Assembly (NCBI GenBank): GCA_964019425.1
Contig: OZ025784.1
Location: 1,116,001-1,180,000 of the forward strand
DNA from: Flectonema sp. DT1601
Lineage: Eukaryota > Euglenozoa > Diplonemea > Diplonemida > Diplonemidae
Direction of reading: 5' to 3'
Length of the DNA: 64,000 nucleotides
In this document: piece by piece, positions 41,270 to 50,985 of the stretch
How positions within the stretch are numbered: position 1 is the first letter of the stretch
Layout: each line of letters opens with the position of its first letter
Notes under the pieces: model-generated
The model's database searches: none
Told to the model about the DNA's origin: nothing
The model's input: only the letters and a program-made list of their open reading frames with translations
Program-made: the position numbers and the translations under genes

Positions 41270-42748
41270 TTATTTATTTTGTCTTATTTGCTTATGAATT
41301 TGAACAGCAACTTGCTTTGCTTGTGGACGAATGTCTTTCACGGCGATAGTTTCCCACTCCGAACCTTTTCTTACTGGTCCAACTGCGAAGAAGTTTACAT
41401 TCGACTCGAGAGACTTTCTAAGTAGCTGACCTGTTGTGATGTTAACAAGCAAACCAATACCTGTCTGCTCCGGAGTTATTTTATCAGAAGACAGAAGGTT
41501 ACGGAATAATTTTGACGGAGGAGTCTTACGAAAGTCAAGCTGCGGACCAGTACAGTTGATGACATAATCGACTTCGAACTTATCATCTCCAACCTGAAGG
41601 TTAATTGGAGACTCAGCCCCGTCTACATGTTTCATATCCAGTAAGCTACCCTTGTGATGAGTTGCAGAAGATAGAATCCTATCCAAATCCTCGAGGATAC
41701 CTGGAGCTACTCTGTGACGTCTTATTTCGAACTCATCTCTCCACTTTGTTAGAAATAATTCTCTTTGCTGAGTTGACATACACATCCAAAGTTTGTTTGT
41801 GTACGGTCTCAACGAATCAAGAACAGATTGCCAAATCTCACTATTGTTTTGTAATTCTTTGCACTTGTTGATTAGCCTTTCAAACAAAGCGTCAACCAAG
41901 TCGGTACCTTCACCAAGAAGGTCAGGTCTGCCAGTGCCATCCTGAATGATGTCATCAGCAGTGCTGGGCAACTCAATTCCGAGAATCTCTGTCATGTCAA
42001 CAGGAGGAGCAAGTTCCTCAGCGTGGTTAGCAAACGGCATAAGACCTTTTCTACTAATAATATGAACATCACCAGTGTGATTTGTCTTTGTTAAGGTCAA
42101 CAAGACATCAACTGCAGTCAGTCGACTTCCTATTATAGCAACCCTCTGATCGCTGTCAACTATCGATGATAAGTCTGAAAGATGTCTCCACGGGTTTTGT
42201 AAATATCTTTTTGATTCGGAGTAGAATTTATCACAGCCATCAAACTGTAGGTTTGATGGTGAAAAATTACCAGAGCACAGCACTACATAGTCAGAGATGA
42301 TTCTCTTACCGTCGGACATAACAACCTCGCTGTCGGTAACATTCGCAACCTCTCCCCTAATTGTTTTTATTTCACAGTTCGGTGTTTCTGACATCACTTG
42401 CTGAATAGTTTCAGACAAGTATTGTCCCCACATCCCACGAGGGATGTGCATTTTTGTGGTTCCCCATTTGCAGTCAATTTCCTTTGATTCTCTCTTACCC
42501 TCTAACCATTGCATTAGATTGTCAGGTTCATCTTCTCTTGCAGACATTGCACAAGAAGGAATATTTATTAAATGCCATGGTGCTGGTGTTCCGTAGGCAA
42601 CACCCGCCCACCATTTTCTGTCGGTTTCTTTCTCAAATACGGTAATGATTAGTTTCTCATCCGCTGCTAAGTTCTTCATCAACTCCACGCAGGTCAACGC
42701 TCCGCTAACTCCACTTCCGATGACTGCAACGTTAGTGATTGCTGACAT
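41270..42748 (-). CDS. FAD/NAD(P)-binding oxidoreductase-like protein, 492 aa
   Basis: The N-terminus VAVIGSGVSGALTC (residues about 7-20) is a dinucleotide-binding Rossmann motif, followed by an acidic residue in VFEKE. GVAYGTPAPWHLINIPS with a nearby MSAREDEPDNLMQWL (about 50-85) is characteristic of the NAD_binding_9 / FAD-NAD(P)-binding family. A second Rossmann-like stretch (RVAIIGSRLTAVDVL) lies near residue 201, and YVINCTGPQLD near 390 resembles the late FAD-contact motif. No targeting signal is evident. Homologues are commonest in bacteria, so lateral transfer is possible, but this cannot be judged here. The substrate is unknown. The neighbours on the same strand are a Tudor-like protein upstream and a tiny protein downstream. 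Confidence 0.88.
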   Translation of the reverse strand: MSAITNVAVIGSGVSGALTCVELMKNLAADEKLIITVFEKETDRKWWAGVAYGTPAPWHLINIPSCAMSAREDEPDNLMQWLEGKRESKEIDCKWGTTKMHIPRGMWGQYLSETIQQVMSETPNCEIKTIRGEVANVTDSEVVMSDGKRIISDYVVLCSGNFSPSNLQFDGCDKFYSESKRYLQNPWRHLSDLSSIVDSDQRVAIIGSRLTAVDVLLTLTKTNHTGDVHIISRKGLMPFANHAEELAPPVDMTEILGIELPSTADDIIQDGTGRPDLLGEGTDLVDALFERLINKCKELQNNSEIWQSVLDSLRPYTNKLWMCMSTQQRELFLTKWRDEFEIRRHRVAPGILEDLDRILSSATHHKGSLLDMKHVDGAESPINLQVGDDKFEVDYVINCTGPQLDFRKTPPSKLFRNLLSSDKITPEQTGIGLLVNITTGQLLRKSLESNVNFFAVGPVRKGSEWETIAVKDIRPQAKQVAVQIHKQIRQNK

Positions 42749-42765
42749 TGTTGTAAATATCTTCT

Positions 42766-42782
42766 CTTATTTGAAAAAAAAA
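42766..42782 (-). promoter_or_regulatory. Possible splice-acceptor site for the FAD-protein gene
   Basis: A T run is followed by CAAATAAG on the sense strand, 17 nt before the ATG at 42748. Two further AGs lie within the next five bases, so the exact junction is unclear. Confidence 0.45.
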
Positions 42783-43041
42783 ATATTAAAAACCTAATTG
42801 GATACCTGAATGAGTTTATAACGTTAGAGTAGTACATGATGCCTTGTTGTTGTAATTGTAGGTCTCTTGCTTAAAGGTTAAAATATAGTAAACACAACAC
42901 ATCAAGATACAATCGAAAATCCGTCAATCGTCGGAGAGGACACGAAAGACAGAACAGAACATAACAAAAGGGAATACACAAACAGATTAAAAAAATACAA
43001 TGGTATTCTATAAATGAAGAAAAAAAAGAGAGAGAAAAACC

Positions 43042-44541
43042 TTACGATGATTTTATTAATGCATCGAAGTCATCTTGTATCCCCTGAGCGAACCCTTGTA
43101 GCTGAGCAGCACTGGCGTCTATTGGAATTACTTCTGAGCCAACTTTTGGAGGAGACGGTACGAGAACTGATGCATCATAAAGTGTAGCGGCAGCATCAGA
43201 GACAGGGAGTAAACGGAGATCAGGCATTCCAAGTCTATCTGACAATTCATACGTATAGTTTAGATGTTTACAGAGTGCTGCGAAGATCACTCGACAAGAC
43301 AGTGATAACAATCCAATACGAACAGCAGTTGATATAATCTCAAACCACATCTTCTGAAGAGAACCATCTTCTTCAAGAGCCAGTTTCAAGTGTGGATGGC
43401 ATTCCTTCTTCGACAACGTCGCAAACATCAACGGAAAGAACTTAAACCATGACGGCGCTGTTATGTCTGCTCGACGAACCATCCAGCGAACGATTCCCTG
43501 ATGGATGACTTCACTGCGATCAAACCAAATGGGAGAATTTGATGACCAGAAATGACCAATTAAAGGTCCACAACGATACTCTATAGAATAAGAATGGATA
43601 TGCTCAGCACGTTCACCACTATCAAACAGAACAGTGTACCTACCTGTTTCTGAACTGAAATGTTCGATGGTTCCAGTGTACCATCCTTCTACACCAAAAT
43701 CAGAATTCCCATACCAGACGGAAACTTCTTGACCTGCTTCAGTGTAGTTGTTGCTGCATAGCAGCCATGGAACAACATCGTGATTCGTTTTACCCAATCG
43801 TAATTCAACACCACTGCACGCAGCGACGCTAACTAATTCCCTGAGAAGTCTACCACTGTCTCTCCACGATGAATGGTTTGCATCAAACGACCATTTTTCA
43901 CCATTTGTAGTCTCCACAGTTATCGTTAATACTTTTTCACATTTGATGTGAAGAGCTTCGACTACTCCCGCCCAACGTTTGTTAATTAGATAACACATCC
44001 CCATTGCATTTAATTTAAAACTACTCAAGTCATTATCATGGTCTGTGATGTCACATCCGGTGATGGTTCCAAGTTGTAGGTATTCAATACACTCATCTTC
44101 TATTGACGAATAGTTAAAAATATCTTTATTATCAAACCATTCCTGAGTTTTAATTATTTGTGTTAATGTAGAACCTGAGACAGAACCATGTCGTCTTGAG
44201 GCTTCTATTAAATCAGTCATTCTCATCGATATTTGATCTGAAAGTTCATTCAGTTGTATTGTCTGTGCTTCATTTATTGCGTCTTGTCCAACTTTTTTAC
44301 TTACAATCCCAATAACGTCTGCCAAGACTCGGTGAAAATTATTTCCTTTTATTAATTTTTCAACTGTTATTCTGGTTGCTTCAGATATTTCTTCAGGATC
44401 TGTGATTCCACAATTTTGAATTAAAATTAATATGCTGCTTGCTGCTCTGTGAATATCGATTGCCCGACCTGTCTCTCCACACATAACTGCCATCAGAAGC
44501 GCAGGTGACATTTCGTCTAACCGCAGTTGCAGTTCTTCCAT
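43042..44541 (-). CDS. Tudor-like domain protein of unknown function, 499 aa
   Basis: No whole-length family was recognised. Residues 1-200 are mainly helical. Residues about 267-315 resemble a Tudor/agenet-type barrel: QEVSVWYGNSDFGVEGWYTG, then a TIEHF strand, then RYTVLFDSGERAEHI. Aromatics are in positions that could bind a methylated ligand or peptide. The C-terminal third is helical with a Pro/Val-rich patch near 465-480. There is no signal peptide. The start at 44541 is preceded by an A-rich leader of about 52 nt and a T-tract-CAAAG acceptor-like site. A role in chromatin or RNP assembly is inference from the domain alone. Confidence 0.8.
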   Translation of the reverse strand: MEELQLRLDEMSPALLMAVMCGETGRAIDIHRAASSILILIQNCGITDPEEISEATRITVEKLIKGNNFHRVLADVIGIVSKKVGQDAINEAQTIQLNELSDQISMRMTDLIEASRRHGSVSGSTLTQIIKTQEWFDNKDIFNYSSIEDECIEYLQLGTITGCDITDHDNDLSSFKLNAMGMCYLINKRWAGVVEALHIKCEKVLTITVETTNGEKWSFDANHSSWRDSGRLLRELVSVAACSGVELRLGKTNHDVVPWLLCSNNYTEAGQEVSVWYGNSDFGVEGWYTGTIEHFSSETGRYTVLFDSGERAEHIHSYSIEYRCGPLIGHFWSSNSPIWFDRSEVIHQGIVRWMVRRADITAPSWFKFFPLMFATLSKKECHPHLKLALEEDGSLQKMWFEIISTAVRIGLLSLSCRVIFAALCKHLNYTYELSDRLGMPDLRLLPVSDAAATLYDASVLVPSPPKVGSEVIPIDASAAQLQGFAQGIQDDFDALIKSS

Positions 44542-44593
44542 TTTTTTTTTTTTTTTTTCAATTTTTTTTTTTATTTTTCTTTTCTCTATTTGC

Positions 44594-44610
44594 CTTTGAA
44601 AAAAAAAAAA
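44594..44610 (-). promoter_or_regulatory. Splice-acceptor-like site for the Tudor-like gene
   Basis: A 12-nt T run followed by CAAAG lies 52 nt before the ATG. The leader in between is almost all A and G. Confidence 0.5.
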
Positions 44611-44648
44611 TAATTTTTTTTTTTTTTTTTTTTGTTCTCAAGTTATAT

Positions 44649-44679
<31 letters not shown>

Positions 44680-45009
44680 TGTATGACATAAAAATAACTC
44701 TTTTGGATTTGTATCATTTATTAACTAATATCAACATTTTTTAGTATTTTATTTATGAGACAAGGTTTTAACTTTAAGAAAGCGATTCGCTCCCTCACCA
44801 GTAGTTCTCGAACCCTCGAATACTAAGGCGTAATAAATCCAAAAAATACCGGAAAACACATTAGAAACTGAAATCACTGTTTCTTTTTTTTTTTTCTATT
44901 TTTTTTTTTTTTTTTGTATTCACAATTTTTTTTTTCAGGTTGCATATTTTTGTCTGGGTTGGTAACGACACAGCGGAAAAAAAAAAACAACAACAACACA
45001 AACAGCAGG
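44611..45009. other. Short spacer, homopolymer-rich
   Basis: I see nothing beyond T and A runs (a 27-nt A run near 44653-44679). Confidence 0.5.
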
Positions 45010-46263
45010 TCATCTGTTATCAAAATATGCCAGTTTTAGAAAAGCAAGTAAATCAGCTTTTCCAGAACAACCAATAGCGATAGTCTTATCGCTTGTACTC
45101 ATGAGCGGACAACTCTCTGGTGAATTCTTTGATGGTGGACAGAGGTAATGATGACTATCACAAGAATCAAGAAACACAGGATGTGTTATTGCAAATGTAT
45201 CATGATGAATCCACTTCGATAATATATCCCTGGCGCAGATGTTCGCCAGTTTAATTTTCTCATTAGTACGAAGGTCGGTTGTTCTGTAATTCTTTCCTTT
45301 ATAGGTATAAGACGGAGTGCTCCTCCAAATTAATTTCATATTTAAATTGTACAGTCCTAGTTCAGAAAACTTCTTTTCAAAAATCACTAAATTACTACAA
45401 TATTCTTCAACACCAACATCTCTCATATCCCATGATCCCAGATTGACAGCCACTACCACACTTTGTGAAGTTGTTGATTGCAATTCCAACACTTTAACTT
45501 TCAACTGATTTAGTTGATAAAAAGTATGTAAAAATCCATATTGAAGATAAGATGGAATAACTGTACTGTTCAATTTGTGTGTTATTTTTAAACCCTCAGC
45601 TCTGATGTAGGAAACAGAACCAGCTCCTCCCGGTGACAGCAATCCATCAAATCTCTGATACGGAGTAGTAACTCCCTGAGATCCAGAGAGTACATCTCTC
45701 CATCCACGCATATGACTGTCCCCGAATAGGATGATTGGTGTTTTTAAAACATTCGGAAGTTTCGGTTCTGGTACATTATAACAGTCAACATATTGAAAAC
45801 GTGATTTCCAATAAGGAATACACCTCTCACTACTGGCTTTAATATACACCGTATGCCTACCTGATAATTTAATACCTTCATACTGAGTTGTGATTGGTGC
45901 TGTAGGGTTGTCACCATGTTTTCCTATATGAGCGATAGTCAATATCACTGAGTAGCTTCCTGTGAGAGGCACTGGTGAAGAGGAAATCCAGTATCGGTGA
46001 GATTCTAGTCGAGACACTTCACAAACGATAATACATCCTTTTGGACCTAATAACCTGCACTCAAACCATGTGTCAAGATCACTTGTTGTTATTAGTTCTG
46101 CTCCATTGAGACGGGTTGTGAATGACGCGCTGCTTGTTATTCTTCCTATTCCCACTTCAGTTATTATCTTTGTGTGGTTCACTTCATAAGTGATCAGAAC
46201 TATGATAATAAATAACCATATCACAGAGAGCCTCCTCCACATCCTCCTCAACCTCATCGCCAT
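45010..46263 (-). CDS. Type II membrane SGNH/NXPE-like protein, 417 aa
   Basis: Basic residues (MRLRRMWRR) precede one hydrophobic helix at about 12-28 (LSVIWLFIIIVLITY), giving a type II topology typical of Golgi enzymes. The lumenal part carries ILFGDSHMRGW (about 180-188), the nucleophile block of SGNH hydrolases in the GDSxxR form used by NXPE/PC-esterase proteins. Later come VNLGSWDMRD and DSCDSHHYLC (about 364-372), which offer the Asp and His of the triad. This suggests an acyl-esterase or acyltransferase acting on glycans or glycolipids in the secretory pathway; the substrate is unknown. The leader after the acceptor-like site contains a start-stop uORF and a 27-codon overlapping uORF, so translation may be reduced or may start at an internal Met (residue 3 or 8). 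Confidence 0.82.
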   Translation of the reverse strand: MAMRLRRMWRRLSVIWLFIIIVLITYEVNHTKIITEVGIGRITSSASFTTRLNGAELITTSDLDTWFECRLLGPKGCIIVCEVSRLESHRYWISSSPVPLTGSYSVILTIAHIGKHGDNPTAPITTQYEGIKLSGRHTVYIKASSERCIPYWKSRFQYVDCYNVPEPKLPNVLKTPIILFGDSHMRGWRDVLSGSQGVTTPYQRFDGLLSPGGAGSVSYIRAEGLKITHKLNSTVIPSYLQYGFLHTFYQLNQLKVKVLELQSTTSQSVVVAVNLGSWDMRDVGVEEYCSNLVIFEKKFSELGLYNLNMKLIWRSTPSYTYKGKNYRTTDLRTNEKIKLANICARDILSKWIHHDTFAITHPVFLDSCDSHHYLCPPSKNSPESCPLMSTSDKTIAIGCSGKADLLAFLKLAYFDNR

Positions 46264-46273
46264 ACATTACATT
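46181..46273 (-). promoter_or_regulatory. Two upstream ATGs: a minimal uORF and an overlapping uORF
   Basis: On the sense strand the leader reads CAAATGTAATGTATGGCG. The first ATG is followed at once by TAA. The second opens 27 codons in a different frame and stops inside the main coding region. Only the third ATG starts the SGNH-like protein. Such an arrangement usually lowers or conditions translation. Confidence 0.6.
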
Positions 46274-46282
46274 TGCAGTTTT

Positions 46283-46296
46283 CTGTACAGAAATAT
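46283..46296 (-). promoter_or_regulatory. Splice-acceptor-like site for the SGNH-like gene
   Basis: Sense TATTTCTGTACAG ends 19 nt before the ATG at 46263. Confidence 0.6.
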
Positions 46297-46673
46297 TTAT
46301 CAATTTCGACTATTATTGTTCACCTATAAGAGTGAAACATAAAAACGTTTTTTCTTTAAACCATCAATTCTCAGAGAGGAGCGATGCTCTACAAATATCA
46401 ACTGCGACCAGGAACTGATAGACACCTGGACAACTGTTTATTATTGTCATAGCACGTTACGCTCAATATACTCTCATAAGAAAAGAAAAAACGCAAGTTA
46501 GAAAGAAAGCTTCACAAAAAACGCAAACACATTGAAACTGAATAAGATAATTAGAAAGTTCGGTAAGTGCAACTCGTAACGTGCAATACTATATAAGGGA
46601 ATCCCTTCAAGGAAGATAGATGATATCGTGAGGTATTATTCTACCACGTGTGTTATGGTGTGTCGGAAAGTGT
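46297..46673. other. Spacer between sulfotransferase and SGNH-like genes
   Basis: I see nothing recognisable. It is AT-rich without long homopolymers. Confidence 0.5.
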
Positions 46674-47657
46674 TTACGGAAGGCTGATGTGAATATCAAA
46701 CAGGTCTTCAGGAAGTCCGTACTTCGCAGATCTCTCGGCATGCACGCGACTGAAATCTTCGTATTGTTTAACTGTGAACGTTTCCTTCCACTTTCCAGAA
46801 GATCCCTGCCTGATGTGATTCTTCTTCACATAACGACCCTCCTTCTCACGAACAATTGCATTCTCTGCGAACTGTTTCTTCATGTAATCAAAACCTGAAG
46901 CCTTCACAACCTTCTCAAGGAGTTCCTCACTCAGTGGAATTTCCAAAAACTTTGCAATTCGTGTAATCGCCTCGCTCGGGTTGCCCTTCAGCTCTTCGAA
47001 TGTGATCCACATTTTGTTCTCATCTTCCTTCGCAGCTTTGTACCACGCTCCTTGCCATGACCAATAACAACCAGACTCAACTAAGTTCCTTAAAAATAAT
47101 TTGTTCACAAAGTGTTCCCAAGGACCAGAGTACTTTGAACCAGCGCCATCACGACTGTGATGGAACATCGAGACAGCAGCATCGAAGGGGTTTCTTGACA
47201 CCACAATTACCTTGGAACCCTTCTCCTCAACACTCCACGGGACTTGATGGTTGCACGAGTGAGTTTTATAAACGCGTCTGTTTCCGACAGAAGGCTCGTG
47301 AGGACCCTTTCCCATAGTCATCTGACTCTCAATCCAAGGAGACTGAACAAATATATCAGTCACTTGTGTAGCATCTCCATCAGCGAGTAACAGCAGAACG
47401 ATTTGTTGCATCCAAGTGGTTCCACACTTTGGATAAGTAGCGATCGCGATGTCAGTCGCTTCTAGCTTCCAATTCTTCGTCTGCTCCACAACTGGAGCTA
47501 TTTTCATAACAGTCGGTTGAATGATTCCATCTCTGATAGTCGCAACGTATCCAAACTCATCGATAGCAAATACATCTCCACACTCTGGTGACCTTCCAAA
47601 TTGATCTCCTGTTTCGATATTCCTCACCGTGGTCATGTCGAAGTCAACAGCCGACAT
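46674..47657 (-). CDS. Cytosolic-type PAPS-dependent sulfotransferase, 327 aa
   Basis: The 5'-phosphosulfate-binding loop reads YPKCGTTWMQQIV (about residue 76; the usual Ser before GTTW is Cys). The 3'-phosphate-binding strand is VIVVSRNPFDAAVSMFHHSR (about 150-165). ITFEELKGNPSEAITRIAKFL and the C-terminal GSSGKWKETF (about 286) complete the family signature, as in animal SULT enzymes. It should transfer sulfate from PAPS to a hydroxyl or amine of a small acceptor. There is no signal peptide or membrane helix, and the length is typical. The SGNH-like gene is next downstream on the same strand, about 0.4 kb away. Confidence 0.95.
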   Translation of the reverse strand: MSAVDFDMTTVRNIETGDQFGRSPECGDVFAIDEFGYVATIRDGIIQPTVMKIAPVVEQTKNWKLEATDIAIATYPKCGTTWMQQIVLLLLADGDATQVTDIFVQSPWIESQMTMGKGPHEPSVGNRRVYKTHSCNHQVPWSVEEKGSKVIVVSRNPFDAAVSMFHHSRDGAGSKYSGPWEHFVNKLFLRNLVESGCYWSWQGAWYKAAKEDENKMWITFEELKGNPSEAITRIAKFLEIPLSEELLEKVVKASGFDYMKKQFAENAIVREKEGRYVKKNHIRQGSSGKWKETFTVKQYEDFSRVHAERSAKYGLPEDLFDIHISLP

Positions 47658-47685
47658 GTTTCTTTCTTATAATGACTCGTTAAGA

Positions 47686-47700
47686 CTGCTAAAATACTTT
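47686..47700 (-). promoter_or_regulatory. Splice-acceptor-like site for the sulfotransferase gene
   Basis: Sense AAGTATTTTAGCAG ends 28 nt before the ATG at 47657. Confidence 0.55.
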
Positions 47701-47765
47701 TTTCTATAAAATATCATTCGAATTCACACAACGCGATAAGTTGAAAAAAAATAATAAACTTAGTC

Positions 47766-47875
47766 AGTTAGTTGGTTATATAATCCAACGTTACTGTATA
47801 TTATGAGTGCTAGGTAACTCACAGTAACAGAGGACCCAATCCGTGGCCATATCCGAAGATTTAGCATAGAATCAA
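47766..47875 (-). repeat. Candidate 3' tail of the retroelement
   Basis: This segment is nearly identical to 25416-25505 and partly to 29189-29238. It lies about 320 bp downstream (minus strand) of the reverse transcriptase-protease frame. Truncated copies elsewhere share this downstream end, as expected for a retroelement tail; the link to this frame is inference. Confidence 0.55.
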
Positions 47876-48197
47876 AATAAGTAACTTAGATGGTAATTAA
47901 ATATGAGGAGATAGATAGAATATGAGTTTGTTATAAAAAAGTGCACTAAAATAAAATATAAAAAAGAAAAGTTATAAAAACACATTGTTCTGCTGTTCCA
48001 TAATACACTGTGGAATACGTAGTTTCAGGCCTTAATCTTATACTACTTGTCCCTCTTAGGCCTTCATCAGTAAGTTCTAGGGACTTCATTCCAGTTAAAT
48101 AATAAATCGGATCCATCAATTGGTCTATTTCAAAAGAACTGATTTCTTAATGTCCATCGGAGCTCGCCAGGACGGGCTAGCATATATTTGCTTTTGA

Positions 48198-49511
48198 TCA
48201 GCGTTCTATCTCTTCTACATCTGTTCGTTTTATTACGAGTGCGAGTTCTCCTTCATCGGAGCTGTAGTCGTCTTTCTTGCGCTTTTCCTTAGTGTTGGTG
48301 AGGAGTAGAATTCCTTCATTCGAGGGTGCCATGGTACAGTCGTTATCATTATTATTACCCTGCAGAGTTTTTCTTAAAATCATGTGAAAACAATATTCTG
48401 GGCGTTTAAAATGTCTGTCAAAATGGTCGAATGATAATCGTCGGTCTGTCGCTCCTTTGAGAATGTCTCTAACAATAATGGAATCAAAGGAGACAAGGGC
48501 CACTATGTAGTGTGACATTCTAGCACCAGCTTTGTTTAAAATGAATGCGGCGGCTATTGTTGGGTAGTCCATAGAACTGGGATCTACATATTGGTGGATT
48601 TCCCTGTTGAGTTTATGTTTACTTGCTACCCCCAGAACGGTTAAAGAGAACCAGCCATCCGGGGATGGTTTTTGCTCGTTGCTGCCAGGTTCTACTTTTT
48701 GATGTTCTTCGTAGAATGTTTGTTGTAGTTCTTGCAAATAGCTGAAATTTATTCGGTCAAGATAAAGATGGTCTGCAACAAAATTCAGCGATGCCCATCC
48801 ACACTCACCTCCAATTAGACCTTCCCCTGAAGATTGATGTGATTGTATTGGGAATCGTTTGTCTAAGGTGTGAAGTGTGGAACTTTTATGATTAATGGTG
48901 TCTTTTTCGTCGCTTACAGGGATACCATGATTAAACTTTTCGGAAGTAATATTTAGTCGTCTTCGAATTGCAGCTGCAACATTGCCATCGTCAATATATA
49001 AGTTGATAAAGCTGTGACAAGCTACTGCGAGGTTCTTAAACTTGTATCCTCGGTTGAGTAGTCTGTATGTTACGAACTCGAGCTCTTGTAGAAGATCCGC
49101 CTGATTATTACAGATTCTAAGTGCTCGTAGGAGCATGGTGGTGAAGATACCAGTACCCATCGATTCTTGAGCAGCTGAGTGCTGGTGGGTGAATCTTGTT
49201 GGTATGATATGCCAACCACGCGCTTTGTCGTTAACGCTAAGACGTATCCACCTGTTGTTTGATCTGGTGGTTTCGATTCGGATTCTAATTCCAATGTATG
49301 AAACATCATCAATACCATTAGAGGTCTCGGTGTAGTTCATGGAGTATAATTCTGCTGGTGGTGGGATGCAGTTCCATGTAAGGAAATCGTCTATGTACCG
49401 GCAAGAGTAGTCGTGTTTGCGTGCTAAATCTAACTCTCCTTTTGCTACAAGGTCATCCATAAAAGAGGAGATAGATAGATAAGGAAGTCCAATACATTGC
49501 GTACTGTGCAT
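48198..49511 (-). mobile_element. Retroelement fragment: reverse transcriptase C-terminal part joined to a papain-like protease
   Basis: Residues 1-160 resemble the later motifs of a reverse transcriptase: IGLP near the start, the catalytic YIDD at 39-42, SYIGIRI, and an R-x-C helix ending in NRGY, as in Penelope-like and related non-LTR enzymes. The fingers region is absent, so the copy is 5'-incomplete. From about 225 a second domain has GGECGWASLNFVADHL (C238), DGWFSLTVLGVAS, SHYIVAL (H334) and IIVRDIL (D349), the Cys-His-Asp order of papain-like peptidases such as Josephin, OTU or C48 types. The tail is acidic and charged. Proteases fused to non-LTR reverse transcriptases are known (OTU-type), but I cannot name this family. 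No LTRs or capsid parts were seen. Age is uncertain; a long frame remains open. Confidence 0.65.
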
Positions 49512-50775
49512 CGCTGATACAGTAAACTAGGGAGCATCGGGTTAACACCCTAGAGCTACGAGGCAACAGCAACGTAATTAGACCCAATCTTATTAGGATT
49601 ATTTTATTATAGCTTCGGCTGACGGGGCATAATGAACACAGTATGCCTATTGTCAGCTTTCCACCCTGTCCGATTGTTGTCAGGAAATGATATGAGGATA
49701 ACTATAGAAAAGAAAACAAATAAATGAATAAATAAAAATAAAAAGAAAATAGAAGAGGAAAATATTTATCTTTACAAAGACATAAATACCATACTTGTGG
49801 AAAAAAGAACAAAATTTTAATTTTTTTTTTTTTTTTTTTTTGAATCATGACTGTAGAAAAAGTGAGAATAAAAAAAAAGTAGAGATTCATTTCTGCAGTT
49901 AGATAAATCCATTCTAATTAGTTTCTTCTCTGACTACGTCGGTACAAAAAAAAAAAAAAAAAAAAAATTAATTTCAATTCGTACTCTTTATTGGCCGCGA
50001 TTACAGAAAAAAGGAACAGATCAATGAGAGAAACCCCCAGTCGATCAGCTTAGAGGAAGGGAAAAGCTCTCTGAAGAAAATTCAAATACTTGCAGTAGTT
50101 ACTCATGATTCTAATTACACTGAGATGATGTGATGACAGCATCTCAAGTGGTCCCAATGTCGTCAGGGATGCCTGCGAACAATTCCCAAACAACAAACAG
50201 CTAAGTTCGTTGGCTCTTAATCTGCAAGCAGCTCTATATGAAAAGGGAGAGGCAGGTCCTGTGCGATTCCACTCTGTTCTTTTTTAAGTACCGAAACAAG
50301 CCCCCCTTGCAGCATTATGCGGTTTACGAGTATATATTATTTTTCTCTTCTTGATTAATTATCAATCACATAGCTGTATAATAGGTGAAGTCAACTAGTG
50401 ATTAGATAATACTCTACGTTTTAGTGAGTCGTACAAAAATAGATATATTCTCATTGTTGTACCGGCGGGAGACCACCGACACTATTATATTATGAAAGGA
50501 GGAGGATTCGAAAGAGGAGGGAAGGAAAAAATTTAATATAAAAAAAATAAAAAAATGAAATAAATAAATAAACAAAGAACAAGAGTAATGATAAAACACA
50601 TGATACTAATAAAACATCACGGATAATCGATGTTCGTATTCCTGAGGTTACCGGGAGTAAGCTGCGGAAATTCGAACAACTCTGAAGACCAATCAGGGCG
50701 TCCTCCATTCTAAATCTGTTGCACTATAAGTTCTATCACGTAGTCCTACATCAGAACACTACTAAAAGAGCATAA
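49512..50775. other. Spacer upstream of the retroelement fragment
   Basis: I see no gene. There are T and A runs near 49819-49842 and 49946-49967, and unremarkable sequence between. Remaining retroelement sequence could lie here, but no motif was found. Confidence 0.5.
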
Positions 50776-50913
50776 TCAGTCATCTTCCACCACATGTGAG
50801 AGTAGTTTCTTCCATTTACTAGCAGCTGATAGTCCGACAGTTGTGAACTGTTGCTGCCAAGTACAGAAGAAATTCTCCAAAGACATCTCACCCTCTGGTG
50901 TTGGGAACAACAT
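50776..50913 (-). CDS. Possible 45-aa microprotein
   Basis: The frame starts at 50911-50913 and ends with TGA at 50776-50778. It is rich in W, F and K and contains EMSLENFFCTWQQQF and KWKKLLSHV. Its codons resemble those of the neighbouring genes. The strongest support is an acceptor-like CACTCCTCCTCTTCTCAG ending 30 nt upstream. A second frame through the same DNA is also open, so a spliced exon is an alternative. No homologue was recognised. Confidence 0.35.
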   Translation of the reverse strand: MLFPTPEGEMSLENFFCTWQQQFTTVGLSAASKWKKLLSHVVEDD

Positions 50914-50943
50914 TGTAGAATTGATAAATCACCGAGATAGAAA

Positions 50944-50961
50944 CTGAGAAGAGGAGGAGTG
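50944..50961 (-). promoter_or_regulatory. Strong splice-acceptor-like site
   Basis: Sense CACTCCTCCTCTTCTCAG is a long mixed pyrimidine tract with CAG, 30 nt before the ATG of the small frame. Confidence 0.6.
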
Positions 50962-50985
50962 AAACCCCCCCTCTTTTACAATATC

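Noticed and set aside
47766-49511. LTR retrotransposon
   Set aside because: No flanking direct long repeats, capsid or integrase motifs were seen; the tail copies fit 5'-truncated non-LTR retroposition better.
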